A stretch of DNA of 12,840 nt from JBBTQZ01 sp038065435. GTDB lineage: Bacteria; Patescibacteriota; Minisyncoccia; Phycocordibacterales; WO2-35-19. A program made the translations under genes and the position numbers. The stretch spans positions 1 to 12,840 of the forward strand of contig JBBTQZ010000040.1 in assembly GCA_038065435.1 (NCBI GenBank). The letters are read 5' to 3'. Below are positions 1 through 5,400 of this stretch, one piece after another. The notes under the pieces are model-generated. The model ran no database searches and was not told where the DNA came from. It saw only the letters and a program-made list of their open reading frames with translations. Position 1 is the first letter of the stretch. Every line of letters starts with the position of its first letter.

Positions 1-123
1 TTTGCCGATTATAGCGAAGAGTGTCTGGATGCCAAACCAGACGAAGAATGTACGAAAACTGATTTCAAATCTCGTGATACCGACGGTGATGGTTGGTGGG
101 ATGGTATAGAAGCCTTGTTTTAA
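1..123 (+). CDS. 3' end of a protein with an Asp-rich calcium-binding-like loop (partial)
   Basis: Frame 1 is open from the window edge to a TAA at 121-123 and gives the last 40 residues of a protein whose start lies outside. The tail contains DTDGDGWWDGIE, an Asp/Gly loop of the kind seen in thrombospondin type 3 and dockerin/EF-hand-like calcium repeats, and two cysteines (at residues 8 and 17 of the fragment). Such repeats usually belong to secreted or cell-surface proteins, and calcium binding is the expected role of the loop. The rest of the protein cannot be judged. A hairpin lies 10 bp after the stop. Confidence 0.7.
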   Translation, partial: FADYSEECLDAKPDEECTKTDFKSRDTDGDGWWDGIEALF

Positions 124-133
124 TTAATTTAAG

Positions 134-169
134 ATCATATTAGCAATTAGCACCTGTTGCTAATATGAT
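134..169 (+). terminator. Perfect 13-bp hairpin after the partial gene, probable weak terminator
   Basis: ATCATATTAGCAA (134-146) and TTGCTAATATGAT (157-169) are perfectly complementary around a 10-nt loop. The stem is AT-rich and is followed by ggctattttgt rather than a clean T tract, so termination strength is uncertain. Its position between a stop codon and the next gene's probable promoter fits a terminator. The right arm overlaps the candidate -35 of the next gene. Confidence 0.55.
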
Positions 170-185
170 GGCTATTTTGTAGTAT
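157..185 (+). promoter_or_regulatory. Candidate promoter of the HD phosphohydrolase gene
   Basis: TTGCTA (157-162) and TAGTAT (180-185) are spaced by 17 bp. Each matches the sigma70 consensus at 4 of 6 positions. Transcription would begin near 192 and leave a leader of about 27 nt that contains the SD. The -35 lies inside the right arm of the preceding hairpin. The match is modest, so this is only the best candidate in the gap. Confidence 0.35.
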
Positions 186-218
186 CTGAAATAGATGGAA
201 ATTTGAAAGGAGAAGAAA

Positions 219-1475
219 ATGAAGATTATCACCGACCCTATTTATGGGGTTATAGATATTAGTCCGGTTTTACCCATGATCGAGGCTCCAGAATTCCAAG
301 CACTTCATGATAAGCAGCAACTGGGGCTAACTGCCCTAGTTTATAGATCTGCTACTCATACCAGGTTTGCCCATTCTGTCGGTGCCTATCACCGCACCCG
401 CCTACTGACTGATCGGTTTTTGACCCAAGGGCGGATTACCAAAGTTGAGGCAGAAGCTCTTTGCGCTTTTGCTTTATACCACGACATAGGCCATGGCCCG
501 CTCTCTCATGTGACGGAGGATTTTTATCCGGACCACAAAGAAAAGACGGCAGAATTAGTATCAAATCTAAGAGGTCCTATAGAATTATGCGGTGTCGATA
601 CTGATCTGATGTTACAAATGGCTCGCCACGAGCATCCTTTGGCTATGGCTGTTTATGACAAAAACGTTGGTACCGAAAAAATGGATTATTTAGCAAGGGA
701 CGGTATGAATACCATTTTATGCCAACCGGCCGGTCTTGCTTATCTGCCCAATTATGTTCTTTATCATGAAGGGCAGATTGCCATAGATTCAAAAGCGATT
801 GAACCGGTCTTGGATCTGATGAACTTCTACATGAGGATGTTCAAAGAAGTTTATTTTCGTAAGGCTCTCGTCATAGCCCAAAGAATGTTGCATAAAGCCA
901 TTCACCTGATGATGGTTGTAGGCGAGCTCGACAGTCAGCGTTTATCAAAAATGACGGCCTCCGAACTTTGTGGAGCGATGAGTGTGTCTAAAAAAAAGAC
1001 AGTGTGTCATCTCTACTATTGTTACAAAACACGCCATTTGTTCAAAGAGGCGATAGTAATCCGGCCAGAAAAGTTTGCGGAAGAGACTCGTATTGCCCAT
1101 AAAGCTATAAAAGTCTTTACTGGCGATGCCGTTACTATGAATAAATTACTGTCTGCTCCACATCTGCAAAAAGCTAATCATGAGAAACTGCTTCTTTTGG
1201 AGTGCGATATTGCGCGTCTTGCAAATGTAGCGTCACGCGATGTTCTTTTGGTGCCCCCGTTTAATCCGGAACGTTTTGAAGCAAAGGATGTACCCGTTCT
1301 TCTCAATAATGGAGAACTGTGTTCACTCAAGGCAAATCGACCAGCACACTTTGCCAGCATGGACGAAATAGCTCATTCCTATCAGGCCTTACGGGTTTGT
1401 GTGCATCCTATGCACAGGGAGCTGTTTAGCGAAGAATCCGTAGCCTGCAAAGTGCGGGACCTTCTTTGTTCTTGA
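219..1475 (+). CDS. HD-domain phosphohydrolase, dNTP triphosphohydrolase/SAMHD1-like
   Basis: 418-residue soluble protein of the HD superfamily. The N-terminal half carries the expected metal-binding set: RFAHS with H52, HDIGHGPLSH with H88, D89, H92 and H97, and MDYLARD with D156. The spacing and wording of HD-x-GHGP-x-SH followed by DYLARD closely match the SAMHD1/dGTPase-type subgroup. The likely reaction is therefore hydrolysis of a nucleoside triphosphate such as a dNTP to nucleoside plus triphosphate, in the cytoplasm. The substrate is inferred from the family, not shown. The C-terminal 200 residues are less recognisable. The start is well supported: AAAGGAG at 206-212 lies 6 nt before the ATG, one of only two good SDs in the window. 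The gene ends with TGA immediately followed by TAA, then a strong terminator, so it is probably monocistronic. Confidence 0.88.
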   Translation: MKIITDPIYGVIDISPVLPMIEAPEFQALHDKQQLGLTALVYRSATHTRFAHSVGAYHRTRLLTDRFLTQGRITKVEAEALCAFALYHDIGHGPLSHVTEDFYPDHKEKTAELVSNLRGPIELCGVDTDLMLQMARHEHPLAMAVYDKNVGTEKMDYLARDGMNTILCQPAGLAYLPNYVLYHEGQIAIDSKAIEPVLDLMNFYMRMFKEVYFRKALVIAQRMLHKAIHLMMVVGELDSQRLSKMTASELCGAMSVSKKKTVCHLYYCYKTRHLFKEAIVIRPEKFAEETRIAHKAIKVFTGDAVTMNKLLSAPHLQKANHEKLLLLECDIARLANVASRDVLLVPPFNPERFEAKDVPVLLNNGELCSLKANRPAHFASMDEIAHSYQALRVCVHPMHRELFSEESVACKVRDLLCS

Positions 1476-1479
1476 TAAT

Positions 1480-1518
1480 GTCCCGCTCTCGACTACCGGT
1501 CGGAGCGGGGCTTTTTTT
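1480..1518 (+). terminator. Intrinsic terminator of the HD phosphohydrolase gene
   Basis: GTCCCGCTC (1480-1488) pairs with GAGCGGGGC (1503-1511), with one G-U pair, and an inner CGAC/GTCG helix is possible. Seven T residues follow at 1512-1518. It begins 5 bp after the stop codon. This is a textbook rho-independent terminator, and the promoter of the next gene starts just behind it. Confidence 0.92.
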
Positions 1519-1529
1519 GAAATTTGTAC

Positions 1530-1542
1530 TATAATAATTTAA
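1530..1542 (+). promoter_or_regulatory. -10 element of the ZIP gene placed for a leaderless mRNA
   Basis: A perfect TATAAT sits at 1530-1535. The usual +1 position, 7 nt downstream of the hexamer, is 1542, the A of the ATG that begins MQLYL. No SD precedes this ATG. No convincing -35 is visible: the -35 zone coincides with the T tract and stem of the upstream terminator. The element therefore supports a leaderless transcript from a -10-dominated promoter. Confidence 0.6.
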
Positions 1543-2282
1543 TGCAACTTTATCTTTACTCTTTTCTTAGCGTTATTTTGGTTAGCCTGATCTCGTTTAT
1601 TGGTGTTTTCGCTCTGTCTCTCAAACAGGAAATACTCAAAAAATATGTCTTTGTATTGGTCAGTCTCGCCGTCGGAGCTTTGCTTGGAGACGCATTTTTA
1701 CATTTGCTTCCGGAGTCTTTTCTGGAGATAGAGAATACTCGTTTGCTGTCGCTCGCTATCATAGGGGGTATTTTTATTTTTTTTATTTTGGAAAAGTTTT
1801 TTCACTGGCACCATCACGACACCGAATGCAATCCGCACCATAGCGTGAGGAGGCTTATTTTTGTCTCTGATGGTGTACACAATTTTGTTGATGGTCTGCT
1901 TATCGGAGCAAGTTTTTTGATAGATACAAAGCTTGGGTTTGCCACTACCGTAGCGGTGATACTGCATGAGATACCTCAAGAGATAGGCGATTTTGGAGTG
2001 CTCGTGCACGCTGGGTATACCAAATCTGAAGCTCTTTTTTGGAACTTTTTCTCCTCCCTATTTTCTGTAGCTGGCCTTATAACCGTTCTTATATTTAAAG
2101 ATCTAGCGAATAGCCTATCTCTATGGCTCCTACCTATAGCGGCCGGAGGCTTCATATATGTAGCTCTTTCTGATTTGGTACCTGAATTGCACAAAACAAA
2201 AACGGCGAGTGCCATATTGTTGCAACTCGTCGCTATTGCTGTAGGTATATTTGCTATGTACCTACTCTTGTTTTTAGAATAA
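1542..2282 (+). CDS. ZIP-family divalent metal transporter (GufA-like)
   Basis: Integral membrane protein of 246 residues counted from the ATG at 1542. An in-frame TTG at 1524 would add 6 residues, but it lies upstream of the -10 element and is disfavoured. ZIP signature sites are all present: HLLPE (54-58) in TM2, HNFVDGLLIG (from 113) in TM4 and HEIPQEIGD (142-150) in TM5. The H, N, D and E residues of TM4/TM5 form the family's binuclear metal site. A late segment SDLVPELH (210-217) resembles the TM6 motif. Between TM3 and TM4 lies a histidine-rich loop, HWHHHDTECNPHH (88-100), typical of ZIP metal-sensing loops. The expected role is import of Zn2+, Fe2+ or related ions into the cytoplasm. 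Length and helix count (7-8) are normal, so the gene looks intact. It stops directly against the convergent SWIB gene, with no terminator in between. Confidence 0.93.
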   Translation: MQLYLYSFLSVILVSLISFIGVFALSLKQEILKKYVFVLVSLAVGALLGDAFLHLLPESFLEIENTRLLSLAIIGGIFIFFILEKFFHWHHHDTECNPHHSVRRLIFVSDGVHNFVDGLLIGASFLIDTKLGFATTVAVILHEIPQEIGDFGVLVHAGYTKSEALFWNFFSSLFSVAGLITVLIFKDLANSLSLWLLPIAAGGFIYVALSDLVPELHKTKTASAILLQLVAIAVGIFAMYLLLFLE

Positions 2283-2540
2283 TTATGATAGATGTTTGGA
2301 AACAAGCTTGGTCATCTCAAACATATTGACCACTCCTTTACCGCCGAAAACTTTCTTTAGATTGTCGTCTGCGTTTATATTGCGCCTATTCTTCGCATCC
2401 TGAAGGTTGTTCTTCTTTATATAAGCCCAAAGTTTTTTTACTACTTCTGATCTAGGCAAAGGGCCATTGCCTACTACCGCCGCTAGGTCGGCACTCACAG
2501 TTAATGGCTTCATAAAAGCCGCGTTTGCTTTTCTTGGCAT
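2283..2540 (-). CDS. SWIB/MDM2-domain protein
   Basis: 85-residue protein consisting of essentially one SWIB/MDM2 domain. Recognisable blocks are AFMKPLTVSADLAAVVG (8-24), PLPRSEVVKKLWAYIKKNNL (28-47), the NRRNINADDNLKKVFGG stretch (from about 52), and MFEMTKLVSKHL near the C-terminus. The domain is best known from eukaryotic chromatin remodellers but also occurs as small stand-alone proteins in chlamydiae and many other bacteria, where DNA or chromatin-like roles are suspected but not established. The Lys/Ala-rich N-terminal tail often present in bacterial versions is absent. No SD precedes the ATG, and TACAAT directly abuts the start. The gene is convergent with the ZIP gene, with stop codons adjacent (2282/2283), so their transcripts must overlap unless RNA polymerase stops inside a coding region. 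Confidence 0.92.
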   Translation of the reverse strand: MPRKANAAFMKPLTVSADLAAVVGNGPLPRSEVVKKLWAYIKKNNLQDAKNRRNINADDNLKKVFGGKGVVNMFEMTKLVSKHLS

Positions 2541-2633
2541 ATTGTAATGTTAACGATTAATTGACCAATAATAATACTATGGATTAAAGAATACAGCTTT
2601 GGCTTAAAAAAGCAACCCAACCAAGTGGATATG

Positions 2634-2650
2634 GGTAGGCTTTCCCTACT
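2634..2650. repeat. Short imperfect palindrome, near-copy of 8051-8067
   Basis: GGTAGGCTTTCCCTACT contains GTAGG (2635-2639) and CCTAC (2645-2649) as a 5-bp stem. It overlaps the TAG stop (2646-2648) of the Gmad2 gene. Apart from two substitutions it is the same 17-mer as AGTAGGGTTTCCCTACT at 8051-8067. It could help end the Gmad2 transcript, although on that strand no T tract follows directly (a run of six T lies about 27 nt further on). The rest of 2541-2645 shows nothing else certain. Confidence 0.5.
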
Positions 2651-3140
2651 CGGCTATAATTATAGGCATTGCAACAGAAGCATCGTTTTCGGAGAGACCA
2701 GAAGGATTATCTTTGTGCAGTATGAGTGTCGCTCTTCCTGTATAATTTTCGGGTACTTTTATATCTGCTCTAAAAGGCACGAAGTTTGTAGTCATCCAAT
2801 TTATTTCGCCTGTAATTCTATCGGGCCCTGCTTGGGCTATGCCGGTAGCGAGTCTCTCTCCTTTACTCCCCAAAACTTCTATAGGGAAACTTGCTTCAAA
2901 GAACCAGTACCCTCTCGCTTCGCCCAAGACAGAAAATTCTTTGCCCACTACTGCTCCCGCAAAAGGCAGTTCTATTTTTATCATATCGTTGGAGGCATTT
3001 TTATAAATAATTTTTTGTTGTAGTTGCCCCCCTTCTTTTTGCTTTTCTTGTATTTTGATCACTTTAGGGGCACCACTTTTCCAAGCTAAGAGTAAAACCA
3101 CCGCAATCAAAACCACCAAAATTAAAAATATTTTTTTCAT
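2646..3140 (-). CDS. Membrane-anchored Gmad2 immunoglobulin-like domain protein
   Basis: 164 residues. An N-terminal MKK followed by a hydrophobic helix (about 4-20) forms a signal anchor; no lipobox cysteine is visible, so it is not an obvious lipoprotein. After a Gln/Lys-rich linker, residues 53-163 match the Gmad2 immunoglobulin-like fold: IKIELPFAGAVVGKEFSVLGEA, then YWFFEASFPIEVLGSKGE, and the diagnostic ATLILHKDNPSGL near 137-149. Gmad2 was named from spore-germination protein GerM and is frequent in envelope proteins of candidate-phylum bacteria. A structural or binding role on the outer face of the membrane is likely, but no catalytic function is implied. It is the last gene of a three-gene unit, beginning 18 nt after the DUF1905 gene stops. 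No SD is seen before the ATG. Confidence 0.88.
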   Translation of the reverse strand: MKKIFLILVVLIAVVLLLAWKSGAPKVIKIQEKQKEGGQLQQKIIYKNASNDMIKIELPFAGAVVGKEFSVLGEARGYWFFEASFPIEVLGSKGERLATGIAQAGPDRITGEINWMTTNFVPFRADIKVPENYTGRATLILHKDNPSGLSENDASVAMPIIIAE

Positions 3141-3158
3141 AATTATATTGTTTTATTA

Positions 3159-3452
3159 TTACATTATTTCTATCTGAAAATTTACTTTATCTCCTGCGAA
3201 AATGTCTTCTTTTTTGCGGATTTGGGCTTTGAGGGGCAGAAGATAGCTCTCGGAGCGCTTGTCATAAAATATAGAAGTGCGCCAAGCTGTCTTTCCACAA
3301 GTAGCTTTGACTCTAAGTGAGCTCCAGCCTCTGTGCAAATTTTTGTATTTTTTGCGCAAATTTAGAGTAAGCTTTTTGGGCAAAGATACAAAATGCCATG
3401 CCGCTACCGCTCCCGGATAAAGCCAAACCTCTGCTTTGAATTTGTATGTCAT
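3159..3452 (-). CDS. DUF1905 domain protein
   Basis: 97-residue protein matching DUF1905 along its length: FKAEVWLYPG (5-14), AAWHFVSLPKKL (17-28), GWSSLRVKATCGKTAWRTSIF (42-62), YLLPLKAQIRK (70-80) and AGDKVNFQIEI (86-96). The family is a small beta-barrel-like domain, stand-alone or fused to a YdeI-like C-terminal domain. Its biochemical function is not established; this copy is stand-alone. It lies 12 nt downstream of the acidic hypothetical protein and 18 nt upstream of the Gmad2 gene, with no SD in either gap, so the three are probably co-transcribed. Co-transcription does not by itself reveal a shared job. Confidence 0.87.
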   Translation of the reverse strand: MTYKFKAEVWLYPGAVAAWHFVSLPKKLTLNLRKKYKNLHRGWSSLRVKATCGKTAWRTSIFYDKRSESYLLPLKAQIRKKEDIFAGDKVNFQIEIM

Positions 3453-3464
3453 TCAAGTTCTACA

Positions 3465-3872
3465 CTAATTATCCGATGGGTGGAGTATCTCATCGCTTTC
3501 GGTAACTTTTCTATTCAAGCTACTAATAAAGAAATTTAGCTCTAGCTTGTCGTTAAAAGCCTCTGGACTTAACTCTTTGATCTTATTTATTTGATAAATT
3601 AAGTTTTTATTATTGAATTCAGTCTCTGCTTCAAGTTGTTCTACAAACTTTTCAAGCGTCATAGCTTTGTCGTAATTATCCGGATATTTTTCTGTTAATT
3701 CTTCTATTTTTTCTAAAATAAATTTGGAAATCGCATTGGTTATCATGGCGTCTCTCTCTACTTGATTAGCAAGTCTGTTTATCTTTATATCCTCACTATC
3801 AAACCCTCCTTTTTCTATTGGTGGATTTTCGATAGGGCTGGAGTCTTTTTTGCCGAATAAACCTTCAAACAT
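3465..3872 (-). CDS. Hypothetical acidic, largely helical protein
   Basis: 135 residues and not recognised. There is no signal peptide or membrane helix. The N-terminus MFEGLFGKKDSS is short and amphipathic, followed by a Pro-rich linker (about 12-20). Residues 28-125 look almost entirely alpha-helical, with many Glu, Lys, Asn and Leu and few glycines, and could form a helical bundle or coiled coil. No cysteine or histidine cluster suggests metal binding despite the adjacent copper operon. It is the first gene of the unit with DUF1905 and Gmad2. The start is the only plausible ATG, without an SD. Upstream, TTTACA and TATTAC are spaced by 19 bp, a weak promoter candidate. Its gene status rests on clean spacing with its neighbours and an intact frame of normal composition. 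Confidence 0.72.
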   Translation of the reverse strand: MFEGLFGKKDSSPIENPPIEKGGFDSEDIKINRLANQVERDAMITNAISKFILEKIEELTEKYPDNYDKAMTLEKFVEQLEAETEFNNKNLIYQINKIKELSPEAFNDKLELNFFISSLNRKVTESDEILHPSDN

Positions 3873-3916
3873 AATTTTTGGCTATTTTGTAATACATATA
3901 ATGGTATCAAAAATGT

Positions 3917-3940
3917 AAAAAAATAGTAAGTTTACTTCTT
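3917..3940 (-). terminator. Weak intrinsic terminator at the end of the copper operon
   Basis: Just after the cupredoxin stop the minus strand reads AGTAAACTTACT (3936-3925), a 4-5 bp AT-rich hairpin, followed by a run of seven T (3923-3917). Flanking A and T runs could lengthen the stem. The hairpin is weak, so read-through into the next three genes is possible. Confidence 0.45.
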
Positions 3941-3941
3941 T

Positions 3942-4349
3942 TTAATCAAAGTTGATGGCGAAGTTGTACATTCCCATAGAGCATAAGCCGTCTAGTGTAC
4001 TACCTGCTTTTTGGGCTGGCACTTCTATTTCGGTTATACCTGAAATAGGAAGACTTTTTCTGTATTTCAAACTCGGTATTACCAAAGCTGATGAGCAATC
4101 AAAGGTACCGTTTGTTTCCATTCGAATAATTGTCGGTATTTCTGCTTTGGCCTCTGTCTTTCTTGGGTAGTAACCGCCCTTGGCTCTTATGGTGATGATC
4201 TGTTTACCATCTTCTATTCTTACATTGTCTTCGTATAAGTTATTTTTCGGTTCATTACTTTGAGATATTGCATTTTCTCCTCCAAACAGTATCCACCCCC
4301 ATATTAGAAGCCCGATCAAGAGTATTATTGTGGCTGGTTTACTTTTCAT
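3942..4349 (-). CDS. Membrane-anchored cupredoxin-like copper protein
   Basis: 135 residues. A hydrophobic helix (about 7-22) forms a signal anchor, so the remainder should lie outside the membrane. Residues 43-135 form a cupredoxin-like beta domain: IITIRAKGGYYP (51-62), a central strand pair, then FDCSSALVIPSL (84-95) and LCSMGMYNFAINF (122-134). Candidate copper ligands are C85, C123, and M125 or M127. Classical blue copper sites use two His, one Cys and one Met; here a Cys stands in the FDCSS block and the end motif is CSMGM, a Cys/Met-rich set that would suit Cu(I). The gene starts 2 nt after the HMA-DsbD gene ends, so the two are almost certainly translationally coupled. In related bacteria this domain can be the C-terminal part of the same polypeptide. 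The likely role is accepting or buffering copper outside the membrane. Confidence 0.85.
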   Translation of the reverse strand: MKSKPATIILLIGLLIWGWILFGGENAISQSNEPKNNLYEDNVRIEDGKQIITIRAKGGYYPRKTEAKAEIPTIIRMETNGTFDCSSALVIPSLKYRKSLPISGITEIEVPAQKAGSTLDGLCSMGMYNFAINFD

Positions 4350-4351
4350 GT

Positions 4352-5386
4352 TTAGAGGTTAAAAAATGGTGAGATGATGCCTTGTGCTACAAGAGCACTA
4401 ACAAAGTTTAACATTCCGAAAAATATAACTACAAGCCCCGCTGTCTTGAAAAATATACCAGACTGTAATTTTTTGTTTATCCAAAGTGAGCTAAAGCTCA
4501 AAAGAGCGAGGACTGGCAGTGTACCAAGGGCAAAAGTGAACATCATAAACGCCCCTGTTACGAAGTTGCCTGTGGTGAGGGTGTAGATCTGCATTGATTG
4601 AGTGAAGCCACAAGGCAGAAAAAAGGTAGCCACTCCGAGTAGAACAGGCGTAAGTGTGTGGTTTAAATTTTTAAAGCTATGTATTTTTTTACCGATAAAG
4701 CTTGGAATGGTCGGTTGGAATTTTTTTACCCATGGAAATACATCAAGAAGGTTTAGGCCAAGAATCAGAAGCACTATAGCAACCAATAAACTAAAGATAA
4801 AGGTTCCGGTTGACCCAAACTGAAAGACTGATCCCAAGGCTCCGATTGTTCCGCCGAGAATAAAGAATGATACAAGACGGCCGACATGAAAAAGCATTTG
4901 AGGTTGGACCCCACCACCTTTTTTGGCGAAGCTCGCTGATACAGAAAGTACTAGTCCTCCCACTACAGCCATGCAGGTGGAGACAGATGCTATAAGACCT
5001 ACTACAAACGCCGTGCTGTAGCTTACTTGAGAAGTTGTGATCAAATTTACGATGCCAAGTTTTTGCAAAATAATAAAGATAGCAATAAAAACTCCAGCGA
5101 TAGGTAGAGCCATATAAAACTCAGACCACTTGGCCGAATGTTCACGTTTTTCAAGAGAAAGAGTATAGCCGTGAGGTCTTAATATTTCGCTCAAATCGCG
5201 AGCTATATGCTCTGGCTCTTTATCGCCAAACTTTCCCGTCACCTCCATATTAAAATGTTTTAATGAAGCTTTTACTCTCGTTATTTCGGGCAGCTCTCCC
5301 AATTCATTTTCTACTAAGAGCACGCATGCGCTACAATGCATACCGTTTACATGAAATTTATATGTTTTTAATATTGGATCATTCAT
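4352..5386 (-). CDS. HMA-domain plus DsbD/TauE-SafE-like membrane protein of copper handling
   Basis: 344 residues in two parts. Residues 5-78 form a heavy-metal-associated domain with the copper-binding motif GMHCSAC (C18, C21). Residues 90-338 hold about six transmembrane segments of the DsbD_2/UreH-like (cytochrome c biogenesis/sulfite exporter) type. Conserved features are STCMAVVGG with C138, FHVGRLVSFFILGG (166-179), and FFLPCGFTQSMQIY with C259. The paired Cys of the two half-repeats recalls CcdA/DsbD, where they carry electrons across the membrane. In this copper-associated subgroup a copper-transfer role is proposed by context, so either mechanism is possible. The gene starts 14 nt after copA and is followed 2 nt later by the cupredoxin. 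No SD is visible. The frame is intact, with no sign that the cupredoxin was split off by a recent frameshift, since it starts with its own signal anchor. Confidence 0.87.
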   Translation of the reverse strand: MNDPILKTYKFHVNGMHCSACVLLVENELGELPEITRVKASLKHFNMEVTGKFGDKEPEHIARDLSEILRPHGYTLSLEKREHSAKWSEFYMALPIAGVFIAIFIILQKLGIVNLITTSQVSYSTAFVVGLIASVSTCMAVVGGLVLSVSASFAKKGGGVQPQMLFHVGRLVSFFILGGTIGALGSVFQFGSTGTFIFSLLVAIVLLILGLNLLDVFPWVKKFQPTIPSFIGKKIHSFKNLNHTLTPVLLGVATFFLPCGFTQSMQIYTLTTGNFVTGAFMMFTFALGTLPVLALLSFSSLWINKKLQSGIFFKTAGLVVIFFGMLNFVSALVAQGIISPFFNL

Positions 5387-5400
5387 TTTATTCGTTCTAT

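Noticed and set aside
1524..1541. TTG start at 1524 for the ZIP transporter
   Set aside because: The extra 6 residues overlap the TATAAT promoter element, and no SD supports the TTG.
1698..2305. Minus-strand open frames across the ZIP gene
   Set aside because: The ZIP frame has all family motifs on the plus strand, and the antisense frames have no recognisable content.
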